DNA of 64,000 bases from Pseudomonas viridiflava (GTDB lineage Bacteria > Pseudomonadota > Gammaproteobacteria > Pseudomonadales > Pseudomonadaceae), in contig UVIF01000002.1 of assembly GCA_900596015.1 (NCBI GenBank), positions 1 through 64,000 on the forward strand, in the 5' to 3' direction. The position numbers were made by a program, and so were the translations under genes. The notes under the pieces were generated by a model, which did no database searches, was not told the DNA's origin, and saw nothing but the letters and a program-made list of their open reading frames with translations. Below are positions 47,163 to 56,923 of this stretch, in pieces. The first letter of the stretch is position 1; every line of letters begins with the position of its first letter.

Positions 47163-47968
47163 GGCCCGGCCCTCGTTTTCAAGGCCCCGGCCAGGTACTC
47201 CCGAACCCAGCGGCTGCGGGCTTCGCGCCTGAGCACTTCCAGGCGCATGCGCATCAACAGCACGGCGCCGAAGAAACAGTAGAAGCCGAGCACCGTGAGC
47301 AGCAGCGGTAACCACATCTGCGCAGGCATCGCCGGTTTTTCGGTCAGGCTGAACGTGGCGCCCTGGTGCAAAGTGTTCCACCACTGTACCGAATACTTGA
47401 TGATCGGAATGTTGACCACGCCGACGATCGCCAGTACCGCACAGGCCTTGGCCGCGTTCTCGCGATTGCCGATGGCCTGCCCAAGGGCGATGAGCCCCAG
47501 GTAGAGAAACAGCAGGATGAGCATCGAGGTCAGGCGCGCATCCCAGACCCACCAACTGCCCCAGGTCGGTTTGCCCCAGATGGCGCCCGTGACCAACGCC
47601 AACACGGTCATCCAGGCGCCCACCGGTGCGGCGCATTGCAGCGCGATATCGGCGATCTTCATCTTCCACACCAGCCCGACCACGCCGACCAGCGCCATCA
47701 TCACGTAGCAGGACTGGGCAAGCATGGCCGCAGGCACGTGGATGTAGATTATGCGAAAACTGTTGCCTTGCTGGTAATCCGGCGGCGCGAACGCCAGCCC
47801 CCAGACCACGCCCGTGCCGATCAGCAACGCCGCCGCCACGCTCAGCCAGGGCAGCAGGCGTCCGCTCAAGGCGTGGAACGCTTTGGGAGAGCCGAGCCTG
47901 TGAAACCATGTCCAGTTCATCAGCTTGTTCTTCATGACCACGTATCCAAAAGCATGGGCCAGGCGCAT
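47159..47968 (-). CDS. ccmC: Haem exporter protein CcmC
   Basis: This membrane protein of about 269 residues has six helices, the WWD motif ([13 protein letters not shown]) and conserved histidines that bind haem and attach it to CcmE. The start is debatable: ATG at 47968 has the best ribosome binding site (GAGG, 6 bases), while homologues often begin at an internal Met corresponding to 47920 (MNWTWFH). No overlap with ccmB decides the matter. Confidence 0.93.
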   Translation of the reverse strand: MRLAHAFGYVVMKNKLMNWTWFHRLGSPKAFHALSGRLLPWLSVAAALLIGTGVVWGLAFAPPDYQQGNSFRIIYIHVPAAMLAQSCYVMMALVGVVGLVWKMKIADIALQCAAPVGAWMTVLALVTGAIWGKPTWGSWWVWDARLTSMLILLFLYLGLIALGQAIGNRENAAKACAVLAIVGVVNIPIIKYSVQWWNTLHQGATFSLTEKPAMPAQMWLPLLLTVLGFYCFFGAVLLMRMRLEVLRREARSRWVREYLAGALKTRAGP

Positions 47969-47984
47969 ACGCCGCCTCGTTCGT

Positions 47985-48653
47985 TCATTCGCCGACACTG
48001 ATTTTCAGCCCGGCCGCGATCGCGAAAGGCGCCAAGGTCACCGACAGCGCTGTCAGGCTGCCCAGCCACAACAAGTAACCCGTGGCTGGCAGCTGCTGCA
48101 ACGACGCCTGCAGGGCGCCACTGCCCAGAATCAGCACCGGGATGTACAACGGCAGCGTCAGCAGCGCCAGCAGCAGGCCGCCGCGCTTGAGCCCGACCGT
48201 CAGGGCTGCACCCACCGCGCCAAGCAGGCTGAGTACCGGCGTGCCAAGCAGCAACGACATCAGCAACACTGGCAGGCAGCGCTCGGGCAACCCGAGCATC
48301 AGCGCCAGCAGCGGTGAAACCAGCACCAGCGCCAGCCCGGAAAACAGCCAGTGCGCCAGCACCTTGGCCAGCACCAGCACGGGCAGTGGATGTTCGGACA
48401 ATATCCATTGTTCCAGCGAACCGTCTTCCAGATCGCTGCGGAACAGGCCGTCGAGGGAGAGCAGCACCGCCAGCAGGGCCGCTACCCATACCAGGCCGGG
48501 GGAAAGGCCTTGCAGCACCTGCATCTGCGGACCCACGGCAAGTGGAAACAGCGCGATGACGATGGCGAAAAACACCAGCGGGTTGCCCAGCTCGGCGGGG
48601 CGTCGACACAGCAGGCGCGCTTCGCGCTTGAGCAACAGGACGAAGACGCTCAT
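47985..48653 (-). CDS. ccmB: Haem exporter permease CcmB
   Basis: This 222-residue protein has six membrane helices and is the permease of the CcmAB ABC transporter. The conserved N-terminus ([14 protein letters not shown]) and the [13 protein letters not shown] segment are family hallmarks. Its ATP-driven activity releases holo-CcmE from CcmCD. Start overlaps the ccmA stop by 4 bases. Confidence 0.94.
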   Translation of the reverse strand: MSVFVLLLKREARLLCRRPAELGNPLVFFAIVIALFPLAVGPQMQVLQGLSPGLVWVAALLAVLLSLDGLFRSDLEDGSLEQWILSEHPLPVLVLAKVLAHWLFSGLALVLVSPLLALMLGLPERCLPVLLMSLLLGTPVLSLLGAVGAALTVGLKRGGLLLALLTLPLYIPVLILGSGALQASLQQLPATGYLLWLGSLTALSVTLAPFAIAAGLKISVGE

Positions 48654-49282
48654 GCCGCCTGCGCATCCAGTTCCACCCGCCGGTAGCTGCCGGGCGTCTG
48701 CGCCAGCAGATGGTGGGTGGTCAGCACGACCATGCCGCCTTGCTCGCAGTGCGCAACCAGGTGCCGTTCCAATCGCTCCACCGCCTGCGCATCGAGTGCG
48801 CTGAAAGGTTCGTCGAGAATCCACAGCGGCGGGCCGGGCAGATGCAGGCGAGCAAGCGCCACGCGGCGCCGCTGGCCGGCTGAAAGCCGGTGACACGGCA
48901 CGTCTTCGAAACCGCGCAGGCCGATGGCCGCCAACGCCGCCCAGATGCGCTCGCGGCTCGCCGGGGTGTGCAGCGCGCAGAGCCAGGCCAGGTTTTCCTC
49001 GGCGCTGAGCGCCTCCTTGATGCCGGGCGCGTGGCCGATCCATACCAGCGGGCAGGCACGCTCGCCCCGGTGTTTGGCATGCGTCTGCGCCGTCAGGGCG
49101 ACCTGCCCTTCGGCGGGCTGCATCAGCCCGGCCAGCAGCCGCAGCAGGCTGGTCTTGCCACAGCCGTTGGGTCCGCACACCTGAAGCATGTCGCCCGCTG
49201 CCACCTGGAGCTGCAGACGCTCGAACAGCAGCCGCCCATCGCGCTCGCAGGATAGATCGGTGGCTTGCAGGTATGGGGTCAA
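48650..49282 (-). CDS. ccmA: Haem exporter ATP-binding protein CcmA
   Basis: This 210-residue ABC ATPase has Walker [10 protein letters not shown] (about 37-45), the signature [10 protein letters not shown], Walker [12 protein letters not shown] and a switch histidine in TTHH. It heads the nine-gene System I cytochrome c maturation operon ccmABCDEFGHI. The start is TTG at 49282, with AAGG upstream; no ATG exists near the N-terminus. It diverges from fliK with about 170 bases between. Confidence 0.93.
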   Translation of the reverse strand: MTPYLQATDLSCERDGRLLFERLQLQVAAGDMLQVCGPNGCGKTSLLRLLAGLMQPAEGQVALTAQTHAKHRGERACPLVWIGHAPGIKEALSAEENLAWLCALHTPASRERIWAALAAIGLRGFEDVPCHRLSAGQRRRVALARLHLPGPPLWILDEPFSALDAQAVERLERHLVAHCEQGGMVVLTTHHLLAQTPGSYRRVELDAQAA

Positions 49283-49453
49283 GAATCGGCCTTATGAAAT
49301 CGGGTCGCACGTCACGGCATCGAGCCGCGTTCAAGTTCCGCAGGGCATGGCCGCTATACTTCCATGGCGCTGTATAGCAGAGCCGGCCGCAGTGGCCGCG
49401 CATTATACATGCGCAGCTCACGCCCAAGGGCGCAACCGACACAGGTTTCATCC

Positions 49454-51019
49454 ATGCCTGACCTGATCAGCAACCTAGCCGCGCTGCCGTCCGCCAGCGG
49501 AGCCGCGCGCGCCAGTGCCTCGAACACCGAAATGGTGAAGATCACCCAGCCGCTGGACAATCTGCTGGCCCTGGGTGAGACGGTCGACGCCGAGGTGGTG
49601 TCGGTCAAGGCCGGCGCTCAGGATTTTCAATTGCTGTTGCGCCTGAGCCTGGCCGGGGGCGGCGTGGCGACGATCACCGCCAGCAGCCTGCAACCGTTGC
49701 CCCAGGGCACTGCATTGCTGGTGTCGCACCTGGCCGGCGGCGCAGCCCTGGTCGCCACCCAGGAGCGCGGCAACGGCGCACCGCTGACCCTGACCCGCAT
49801 CGACACCCAGGCATTGCCGGTGGGCACGCTGTTGCAGGGCAAGGTCAGCAGCAGCCAGATGCTGCCGCAGATCGCCGGGCAGCCGGCGGTGTATCGGGCC
49901 ATGGTGACCCTGCTCAACACCGCTCAGGCAGGCAACATCCTGGCCATCGAGAGCCCTCAGCCCCTGCGCCTGGGCAGCCTGCTCAGCGCCCAGGTGATGA
50001 GTGACCGCAGCCTGAACTTCGTGCCCTTGAGCGGGCGCATGGACCAATTGGCCGTGGCCCAGCAACTGGGCGCCCAGCAAGCCCGGCAAGGTTCGTTGGA
50101 CAGCCTCCTGAACGCCGCGCAGACCCTGCGCCAGAACCCGGAACTTGCGCCGCCGACCCGAGCCGGCCTGGAACGCCTGTTGGCCAGCCTGCCGGACATG
50201 CAGCAAATGGCCGACCCGAAAGCCGTCGCCCAGGCGGTGGTCGCCAGTGGCGCATTTCTGGAAGCCAATCTGCTCAACGGCCAACCGGCACCCGATCTCA
50301 AGTCGGCGCTGCTGCGCCTGATGGCGCAGATCGCGCCTGCTGCGGTGCCCAATCCGGCGGCGCAACCGGCCGTGGCGGCCAATGTGCTCGCTCAGGTGCT
50401 GCCGGGGCGCGTGCGCAATGCCCTGAATGCCTGGGGACAGGTCAGCGAAAAAACCGTGCCGGCCAGCTTTCCCCTGCCCGCACGCACTGCGCAGAAAAGC
50501 GAAGGCGAAGACGACCTCGAACACCTGCTGCGCCTGGCCGGTGCGGCCGTCGCGCGCCTGCAGAGCCATCAGCTCGCTGGCCTGGAGCAAACCGGGCGCA
50601 CCCCCGATGGCGCCACGCAGACCACCTGGCAACTGGAGATCCCCATGCGCCACCTGCACGATTTCGTCCCGCTGCAGGTCAAGGTGCAACGCGAAGACCC
50701 GCCACCGGACCAGCAGCCCCACGACAAGAACGAGCCCAGGCCCGCCCAGGAAAAGATCTGGCGTCTGGACCTGGCCTTCGATCTGGATGCACTGGGCCCG
50801 CTGCAAGTGCAGGCGCAACTGGCTCACGGCAGCCTCTCCAGCCAGTTGTGGGCGCAACGGCCTGCCACCGCCCTGCTCATCGAGAACCAGTTGGACAATC
50901 TGCGGCAGCGCCTGCAGGCCAGCGGTTTGAACGTGGCCGATCTGCAGTGTCATCAAGGCACCGCTCCACAAGGCGCCCGTACACGCCTGGAACAACGCTG
51001 GGTGGATGAAACCGCATGA
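49454..51019 (+). CDS. fliK: Flagellar hook-length control protein FliK-like
   Basis: This 521-residue protein has the FliK layout: a long N-terminal part with low complexity that acts as a ruler, and a C-terminal globular domain (about 380-500) that interacts with FlhB to switch export specificity from hook to filament. The C-terminal LDLAFDLDALGPLQVQAQL segment is typical of the FliK_C domain. The ATG at 49454 was chosen over an upstream in-frame extension. It overlaps flhX by 4 bases. Confidence 0.82.
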   Translation: MPDLISNLAALPSASGAARASASNTEMVKITQPLDNLLALGETVDAEVVSVKAGAQDFQLLLRLSLAGGGVATITASSLQPLPQGTALLVSHLAGGAALVATQERGNGAPLTLTRIDTQALPVGTLLQGKVSSSQMLPQIAGQPAVYRAMVTLLNTAQAGNILAIESPQPLRLGSLLSAQVMSDRSLNFVPLSGRMDQLAVAQQLGAQQARQGSLDSLLNAAQTLRQNPELAPPTRAGLERLLASLPDMQQMADPKAVAQAVVASGAFLEANLLNGQPAPDLKSALLRLMAQIAPAAVPNPAAQPAVAANVLAQVLPGRVRNALNAWGQVSEKTVPASFPLPARTAQKSEGEDDLEHLLRLAGAAVARLQSHQLAGLEQTGRTPDGATQTTWQLEIPMRHLHDFVPLQVKVQREDPPPDQQPHDKNEPRPAQEKIWRLDLAFDLDALGPLQVQAQLAHGSLSSQLWAQRPATALLIENQLDNLRQRLQASGLNVADLQCHQGTAPQGARTRLEQRWVDETA

Positions 51020-51336
51020 ACGAACGAGCCCCGCGCCAAGCGATCGCCCTGCGCTACGACGGCCAGAAGGCACCCACCCTCACCGCCAAGGGCGATGATG
51101 AACTGGCCGAAGCGATCCTGGCCATGGCCCGTGAATACGAAGTACCAGTGTACGAAAATGCCGAGCTGGTGAAGATGCTCGCACGCATGGAACTGGGCGA
51201 CAGCATTCCCCACGAGTTGTACCTGACCATCGCAGAGATCATCGCCTTTGCGTGGCACCTGCAAGGCAAGACCCCTTCCGGCTTCGAACTGGCGCCTGCG
51301 CCGAGCGAGCGCGACATCACCCCCAAAGCCCCGTAA
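51016..51336 (+). CDS. FlhB C-terminal-domain-like protein (FlhX)
   Basis: This 106-residue protein corresponds to the cytoplasmic C-terminal domain of FlhB only, without the membrane part (AIALRYDGQKAPTLTAKGDDELAEAI, LGDSIPHELYLTIAEIIAFAW). Such FlhX/FhlP proteins can partly replace the cleaved FlhB C-domain in export switching. The autocleavage NPTH region is not present. It is coupled to fliK by a 4-base overlap (ATGA). Confidence 0.88.
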   Translation: MNERAPRQAIALRYDGQKAPTLTAKGDDELAEAILAMAREYEVPVYENAELVKMLARMELGDSIPHELYLTIAEIIAFAWHLQGKTPSGFELAPAPSERDITPKAP

Positions 51337-51522
51337 CGCCTGGGCCACAGGGCTTTTCGTTGCCCTCCGAGCGCGCCTGCGGGAGGCGCCTCGATAGCCC
51401 GTCCAGAGTCGGTTTGCTACCAGCACCGGCGGCGGGCGCCCTACATAGTTACCACGTCCACCGACTGCCCCGAACGAATCATGGCCTGGCACGACTTTCC
51501 GTGCTCATAAAGGAATACCGCC

Positions 51523-54273
51523 ATGACTTCCCGATTCATCAGCGCGCAGGGTGTTCAAACCGTCCGCGACTCCCTCAAGCATTACCCCAGACCCGATCGC
51601 GCCGCTGCCGAGGCAGTGCACAAGTGGGCCTCGAAACAAGGTCTGGACCTGAACCCGGACAAGGTCGATGCCGTTACGTTGCACTACCAATTCAAGGGCC
51701 AGCGCTGTATCGCCAAGGTCGTGCGCAAGCTGACCATGACCCAGGCGCTGTTGTCGAATTGGCAGGGCGAATCGAACAACGATCTGATCGGCGCCGCCCT
51801 GCATGCCGCCTGGGCCGGCACGCCACCGCCCTACCCGATCACCCTGGTCGACCATCTGGATGAAAAGGGTCTGTTCGACTACGGCAGTGAGTACGTGGTG
51901 TACAACGGCTTGTACCGGCAGACATCACCGGCGAACTATGACGCCGCGAATCACGTGCGCATTCCTGCCGAGAAATTTCAGCGCTTCATCTGGCAGCTGG
52001 ATTTCCAGACGCCGTACAAGCGCATGCTCAAGACGTACTGGACAGACGGTTTGCAGGCCTATCGCGATGCGGCGAAGGTCAACTTCATCGCCGCTTGCAA
52101 CAGGCAGATCAGCAACGCCAGCCTCAGTGACGCCGGACGCGTGCTGGCCTGGCAGGTCGCCGGCCTGCAACCGCGGCCGCATGCGGTGCACGTCGCCTGC
52201 CTGAATGTCTACGGGTATGCGGCCACCAACCTACTGTGCCTGAAGAACACTGCCACTGGGCTGACCCTGCTGTACATCCCCGGCAACAGCTTGCCATTCC
52301 ACGAATTCGCCGACGAGTCGTCGATGAAGCTGTGGGTAGCCGAGCAATGCAAGCACCCGCACACGCGTCAGGCGCTGGAAGAACATTTCCCCCCTGGTGA
52401 CGAGGCCGACACACTCGGGTTCAGCGGCCTTGATACGGCACTGACAGGGCTGGGTTTATACCCTGCCTATCACCATTTCGACCCCGACAGGCATCCAGGT
52501 TTCGCCACCAGCGGTCTGTGGGTGCCCCACGACACCGTCAACTACCGGACCAGCAAATACAGCCCGCCCATCGCCGGCGACCTGTTCATGGCCATGGCCC
52601 ACAACCAGAAGAAACGCAGCGAACAGGATGCCGAGTTCATCATCAACACCGACGGTTCGGTAACCAAGGAAAAATGGCGCGGCTACTTCACCTCCGCCAT
52701 CAATACCCTGGCACCCATTGCGATGGTGGTACCCGAACTGGCCCAGATCTTTGCCTTGGGCGGCATCGTTCAATTGGGACTGGGCCTGGATCGGGCGATC
52801 GACGGGAAAAACCTGGAGCAGCGCGCCGCTGGCTTTGACGATGCTATCTGGGGAGTGCTCAACGCTACGCCGCTGCTGGACGTTCAGATTCCGCAGACGC
52901 CGACGATCTGGCGCTTCAAGCGGCCGGAGTTCGTCGTTCCGGCACGCATCAACGGCCAGATCGGCTACCCCTTGAGCCCGATCCACGCGCCGCACCTTCC
53001 CGCCGTGGAGCCGGTTCTGGAAACTGCCTTCAGCCTGCCGGAATCGATGCGGCCTGTGGCCGGTGCCAACCCGGAGATTGCCGACGCCGTCATTCGTGTT
53101 CCCAGCTACAGTGGCAAGCGCGACGTTCTGGAATGTGAGATCGACGGATACGTCGCGTATGTTCACTACGATATAGAGCACGACGCGTTCGTGCAGAGCA
53201 CGGATCTGAACGAAATCGATCCGCCCTACTTCGTGGCGCCCAAGCCTGGCGAGCGCTCGCTTTCGAGGTTGCAAGACGTCGAGCGTGTCGTCACCAACGC
53301 CCAGCGTGCGCATACCTTGCAGGCCCTGGGGGTCGATCTGATACTGCCGCTGAGCCTTGGCGAACTGCGCCCGCCAGTGATGAAGCCCATTCCGAAAAAG
53401 ATCTCCTGCCTATGGGTCGGCAACAAGGTCATCAACGCTGCGCTGCTGGAGAACGTGGGCCGCAATGCCGCCTTGCTGCGCGACAGTGGCTACGAGTATC
53501 GGCTGTTTTTGTCCACGGCGTCGCCGCAGGTCTACGCACGCAATGTCAAGTTGCTGGCCGAACACGCACCGTCGCTGCAGGTCATCGCCCTCGAACCTCA
53601 TCCGCTGTACATGGAATTCGAGCGCAGCCGCTACTTCCGGCAATACCAGGCCGCCATCGACGGTAACGGCGGCATCGCCACCAACTACGCTTCGGCGTCC
53701 GATGTGCTGCGCTATCGAGTGCTGAAAAGCGAAGGCGGACTGTACATGGATCTGGACGACAGCATTCTGGCACCCGGAGAGAAAACCCAGCTGGGGCATG
53801 CGGCCGAACCCATCGACGCCGTGCCGCTGCTCACCTCCAACAGGGGCCTGCTGCTTACAGCGCCCCTGTCGAACGAGACTTTGGGCATGAACATCCAGTA
53901 TGGCAACAGCCTGATCGGCAGCCACCCTGGCAATCCGACCCTGGATGCCATATCCGAGACGATGCTGGAGCGCTTCGAAGCGCAACCGGACTTCTATGAC
54001 AGCCGCCCGAATGCCATGACCGATCCTGCAGGCTTCCAGCGCTACGCCATGTCCTTGAATCACATCAGCGGGCCTGGCGCCCTCAACGACACCATCAACC
54101 AACGATTGCCGGAACTGGCGCAGTACCGCGAGGTGTGGAATTTGTCGGCACTGCCGATGCGTGACAACGGCGGCGTGCTCGACTGGTCGGGGTTCAACGA
54201 TGCGTATAAGGCGCTCACACCGCTCAATCGCTTCGCCAAAGCAGGCAGCAGCCTGAGTTGGGCGCATACCTGA
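51523..54273 (+). CDS. Dermonecrotic-toxin-like protein with TcdA/B-type glycosyltransferase domain
   Basis: This 916-residue protein has no signal peptide. Residues about 1-600 resemble the DUF6543/dermonecrotic-toxin-like N-terminus of Pseudomonas toxins, with a TGLTLLYIPGNSLPFHEF segment (seen as LLYIPGNS) and a hydrophobic hairpin (about 393-430). Residues about 620-900 match the TcdA/TcdB catalytic domain: W631 in CLWVGN, D727 and R730 in ASDVLR, and the DxD D743-L-D745. The spacing D727 to D743 (16) equals that of TcdB D270 to D286. It would glycosylate a host or competitor protein using a nucleotide sugar. It sits between flhX and DUF2802; the ATG follows AAGGA. No immunity or secretion gene is adjacent. 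Confidence 0.8.
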   Translation: MTSRFISAQGVQTVRDSLKHYPRPDRAAAEAVHKWASKQGLDLNPDKVDAVTLHYQFKGQRCIAKVVRKLTMTQALLSNWQGESNNDLIGAALHAAWAGTPPPYPITLVDHLDEKGLFDYGSEYVVYNGLYRQTSPANYDAANHVRIPAEKFQRFIWQLDFQTPYKRMLKTYWTDGLQAYRDAAKVNFIAACNRQISNASLSDAGRVLAWQVAGLQPRPHAVHVACLNVYGYAATNLLCLKNTATGLTLLYIPGNSLPFHEFADESSMKLWVAEQCKHPHTRQALEEHFPPGDEADTLGFSGLDTALTGLGLYPAYHHFDPDRHPGFATSGLWVPHDTVNYRTSKYSPPIAGDLFMAMAHNQKKRSEQDAEFIINTDGSVTKEKWRGYFTSAINTLAPIAMVVPELAQIFALGGIVQLGLGLDRAIDGKNLEQRAAGFDDAIWGVLNATPLLDVQIPQTPTIWRFKRPEFVVPARINGQIGYPLSPIHAPHLPAVEPVLETAFSLPESMRPVAGANPEIADAVIRVPSYSGKRDVLECEIDGYVAYVHYDIEHDAFVQSTDLNEIDPPYFVAPKPGERSLSRLQDVERVVTNAQRAHTLQALGVDLILPLSLGELRPPVMKPIPKKISCLWVGNKVINAALLENVGRNAALLRDSGYEYRLFLSTASPQVYARNVKLLAEHAPSLQVIALEPHPLYMEFERSRYFRQYQAAIDGNGGIATNYASASDVLRYRVLKSEGGLYMDLDDSILAPGEKTQLGHAAEPIDAVPLLTSNRGLLLTAPLSNETLGMNIQYGNSLIGSHPGNPTLDAISETMLERFEAQPDFYDSRPNAMTDPAGFQRYAMSLNHISGPGALNDTINQRLPELAQYREVWNLSALPMRDNGGVLDWSGFNDAYKALTPLNRFAKAGSSLSWAHT

Positions 54274-54315
54274 TCGATGCTGCTTGTCGATGTCGATGAG
54301 CAGACGGCCGCCGGA

Positions 54316-54708
54316 TCAGCCGCGGTGCAGTTTGCTCATCAGCTCGGCCTCGGCCTGGGTCAGACCGCAGGCCTGGGTCAGCTCATCCACCGAGGCACCC
54401 ATGGCGACCAGTTTGCCCGCCTGGGCGAACGACAGGCTGCCCGGATCGCGTTGCTCGAGCTGGGCCAGCTTTTCCGGCAATGGCCCGACCACCGCACGCA
54501 ACTCGTGCAGCGCTTCACCCAGGCGCACGTTGAGATTCTGGTAGTCGTCCAGACGCTTGGTCAGCTCGCGCAGCCGCTGGTCACGCAACGCATCGCCCGC
54601 CGCCTGTTCAGCAGCCAGCAGGCGCTGGCTTTTCTGATAGGACAGGAACAGCGAAACCGTTCCAACCCACAGCACTGCCAGCAGGACGACTGCAACCTCG
54701 AAGATCAA
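54316..54708 (-). CDS. DUF2802 protein of the chemotaxis operon
   Basis: This 130-residue protein has an N-terminal membrane helix (about 4-23), a coiled coil (about 27-85) and a C-terminal HTH-like segment (GASVDELTQACGLTQAEAEL). It is the DUF2802 protein that ends the fliA-cheY-to-cheW gene set in Pseudomonas. The start is TTG at 54708, immediately after the cheW stop and with GGAG inside cheW; no ATG is available. Function unknown. Confidence 0.85.
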   Translation of the reverse strand: MIFEVAVVLLAVLWVGTVSLFLSYQKSQRLLAAEQAAGDALRDQRLRELTKRLDDYQNLNVRLGEALHELRAVVGPLPEKLAQLEQRDPGSLSFAQAGKLVAMGASVDELTQACGLTQAEAELMSKLHRG

Positions 54709-55188
54709 TCAGATATTCTCCAGCTCGGACCACTCTTCTTCGGACATCATCTTGTCCAGCTCGACCAGAATCAGCAGTTCTCCATTCTTGTTGCACACGC
54801 CCTGGATGAACTTGGCCGACTCGTCGTTGCCGACGTTGGGCGCAGTTTCGACCTCGGACTGGCGCAAGTAGACGACCTCGGCCACGCTGTCGACCAGAAT
54901 CCCTACCACTTGCTTGTCGGCCTCGATGATGACGATGCGCGTATTGTCGCTGACGTCGCTGGAATCCAGACCGAAGCGCTGACGCGTATCGATCACCGTG
55001 ACCACGTTACCGCGCAGGTTGATGATACCCAGTACATAGCTGGGCGCACCCGGCACCGGTGCGATCTCGGTGTAGCGCAACACTTCCTGCACCTGCATCA
55101 CATTGATGCCGTAGGTTTCATTGTCCAGACGGAAGGTGACCCACTGCAGGATCGGATCTTCGGAACCTTGGGCGGACGACTTCTTCAT
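54709..55188 (-). CDS. cheW: Chemotaxis coupling protein CheW
   Basis: This 159-residue protein is a CheW domain throughout, with the characteristic WVTFRLDNETYGINVMQVQEVLRY start (seen as GINVMQVQEVL), VLGIINLRGNVVTVIDTR (INLRG) and a VDSVAEVVY segment. It couples chemoreceptors to CheA. The stop lies directly before the TTG of the DUF2802 gene. The ATG at 55188 follows GAGGGG. Confidence 0.94.
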   Translation of the reverse strand: MKKSSAQGSEDPILQWVTFRLDNETYGINVMQVQEVLRYTEIAPVPGAPSYVLGIINLRGNVVTVIDTRQRFGLDSSDVSDNTRIVIIEADKQVVGILVDSVAEVVYLRQSEVETAPNVGNDESAKFIQGVCNKNGELLILVELDKMMSEEEWSELENI

Positions 55189-55228
55189 GCTACTAACCCC
55201 TCAAATGCCATGACGGCGGCGTGTTCAT

Positions 55229-56080
55229 TCAATTCTTGATGATAGTGGTGGTGGCGACAGGCTTGCCTGGCACCGAGGCGACCGGACGCAGATGGCGTGC
55301 ACCGCCACTGGCGATCAGCTCGGCCAGCTCGGCGACGTCCAGCAGCGCGCACATGTGTTCGATGACGGTTCCCGCCAGCCATGGCCGCTGGCCGCGCTGG
55401 CTGCGCCACTTGATCTCGCTGGGGTCCAGGCGCAGCGAACGGCTGACCTGATGCACTGCCAGGCCCCACTCGTAACCCTGCACCGAGATCACGTACTGCA
55501 ACCCCTGGCGAAAATCGTCGCGGTAGCGGTCGGGCATGACCCAGCGCGCGGTGTCGAGCACTTTCAGGTTGCCGCTGTTGCTGGGCAGAATGCCGAGAAA
55601 CCAGTCGGGCTGGCCGAACAGCGGCGTCAGAGTCTGGCCAGCCAGCGCATAGATCGAACCCAGGCACACCAGCGGCACGGCCAGGGTCAGCCCGGCGACG
55701 TCGAACAGCAGGCACTCGAACGGCTCGGCGGCCCAACTGGGGCGGCCATCGACGGCTGCCAACAGCGGCTGCACGCTGGCCGACGGCAGATGTACGTCGA
55801 CCACGGGTGCGACCAGCGCCGATTTGGCCGATGGGATGAGATCGGCAACCGGCGCGGGCACCTGCACTGGCGGCGCAGGCACTGGCAATAGCACCGGCTG
55901 CAGGCTTGCGGCATCGCGCACCTGTTCTTCGAGCACGGCTGCCTGGAACTCGTCGAGCCTGTCCAGGCCGGCGTCGAGATCGAGCGCCTCGAACGCCTCG
56001 GTGGCTTCATGCAGCAGGCCGTCCAGGTAGGACTGCAAGGCCACCTGGGGCCGCTGGGCAATATCGACGGGACGGTTCAT
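55229..56080 (-). CDS. parP: CheW-domain polar coupling protein (ParP-like)
   Basis: This 283-residue protein has an N-terminal helical region, a proline/valine/alanine-rich linker (LLPVPAPPVQVPAPV at about 78-92) and a C-terminal CheW-like (AIF) domain (about 145-265, with LLFDVAGLTLAVPL and GILPSNSGNLKVLDT-like pieces). That is the architecture of Vibrio ParP, which links the ParC localisation ATPase to CheA and receptors. Its ATG shares a base with the parC stop. Confidence 0.82.
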   Translation of the reverse strand: MNRPVDIAQRPQVALQSYLDGLLHEATEAFEALDLDAGLDRLDEFQAAVLEEQVRDAASLQPVLLPVPAPPVQVPAPVADLIPSAKSALVAPVVDVHLPSASVQPLLAAVDGRPSWAAEPFECLLFDVAGLTLAVPLVCLGSIYALAGQTLTPLFGQPDWFLGILPSNSGNLKVLDTARWVMPDRYRDDFRQGLQYVISVQGYEWGLAVHQVSRSLRLDPSEIKWRSQRGQRPWLAGTVIEHMCALLDVAELAELIASGGARHLRPVASVPGKPVATTTIIKN

Positions 56081-56868
56081 CAGGCTACCTGCGCGACGAG
56101 TTGTTGGGCCAGCAGATGCTTGAGCAAGGCACGGTAGGCGACTACTGCTCGGCTCTTGCCATCGAAGCGCGAGGGTGTCTGTCCGGCACGGCTGGCATCG
56201 CGCAGACGAGTGTCGACCGGGATGTAGCCCGGCCATATGTGCTGCGGGTAGTCGTCGCGCAGGGTACGCAAGGTGCTCAGCGAGGCCTGGGTACGACGGT
56301 CGAACAACGTCGGAACGATGCTGTATGGAAGGGCCTGGCGGCGCGAACGGTTGATCATGGTCAAGGTGCTGACCATGCGCTCCAGGCCTTTGACTGCCAG
56401 GTGCTCGGTCTGTACCGGGATCACCAGTTGCTGGCTCGCCGCCAATGCATTGACCATGAGCACGCCCAGCAGCGGCGGGCTGTCGATGACGGCGTAGTCG
56501 AAATCCTGCCACAGTTGCGCCAGGGTCTTGGCAATCACCAGGCCCAGGCCGCTCTGTCCGGGCTGCTGGCGCTCCAGCGTCGCCAGCGCGGTGCTCGAGG
56601 GCAGCAGCGACACATTGGCTTCGCCGGTTGGCAGCAACAGTTGATGGGCCAGGCCTGGTGGCACCGCACCCTTGTGCAGGAACAGGTCGAAACAGCTGTG
56701 CGCCAGTTCGTCGGGGTTGTGCCCGAAATAACTGGTCATCGAACCATGCGGATCGAGATCGACCATGACCACGCGCTTGCCCGCCTCGGCGAGCAAACCG
56801 GCCAAGGCGATCGAAGTCGTGGTCTTGCCTACCCCGCCTTTTTGATTGGCTACTGCCCAGACTCTCAT
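56080..56868 (-). CDS. parC: ParA-family polar localisation ATPase (ParC-like)
   Basis: This 262-residue ATPase has the deviant Walker A KGGVGKTTT (about 10-18), Walker A' (MVDLDPHGS) and Walker B (YAVIDSPPLLG) of ParA/MinD proteins. By position between motD and the ParP-like gene it corresponds to ParC, which places chemotaxis arrays at the cell pole in polarly flagellated bacteria. It is not linked to any parB-like gene or plasmid partition system here. Confidence 0.9.
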   Translation of the reverse strand: MRVWAVANQKGGVGKTTTSIALAGLLAEAGKRVVMVDLDPHGSMTSYFGHNPDELAHSCFDLFLHKGAVPPGLAHQLLLPTGEANVSLLPSSTALATLERQQPGQSGLGLVIAKTLAQLWQDFDYAVIDSPPLLGVLMVNALAASQQLVIPVQTEHLAVKGLERMVSTLTMINRSRRQALPYSIVPTLFDRRTQASLSTLRTLRDDYPQHIWPGYIPVDTRLRDASRAGQTPSRFDGKSRAVVAYRALLKHLLAQQLVAQVA

Positions 56869-56923
56869 GGTGGTGATTTCCCCTCGGTAAACGGCGCACT
56901 ACCGAGATAGTGAAGCTTTCGGG

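Noticed and set aside
51488..51507. Possible sigma-54 promoter (TGGCACGACTTTCC) before the toxin gene
   Set aside because: The -24 half TGGCACG is good, but the -12 position reads TCCG rather than TTGC, so the invariant GC is missing. A short GCACG/CGTGC hairpin explains the sequence equally well.
56080..56868. ParA-type gene as a sign of a plasmid or genomic-island partition system
   Set aside because: It sits between motD and the ParP-like gene in a conserved chemotaxis cluster and has no parB partner, so it is the polar-localisation ATPase.
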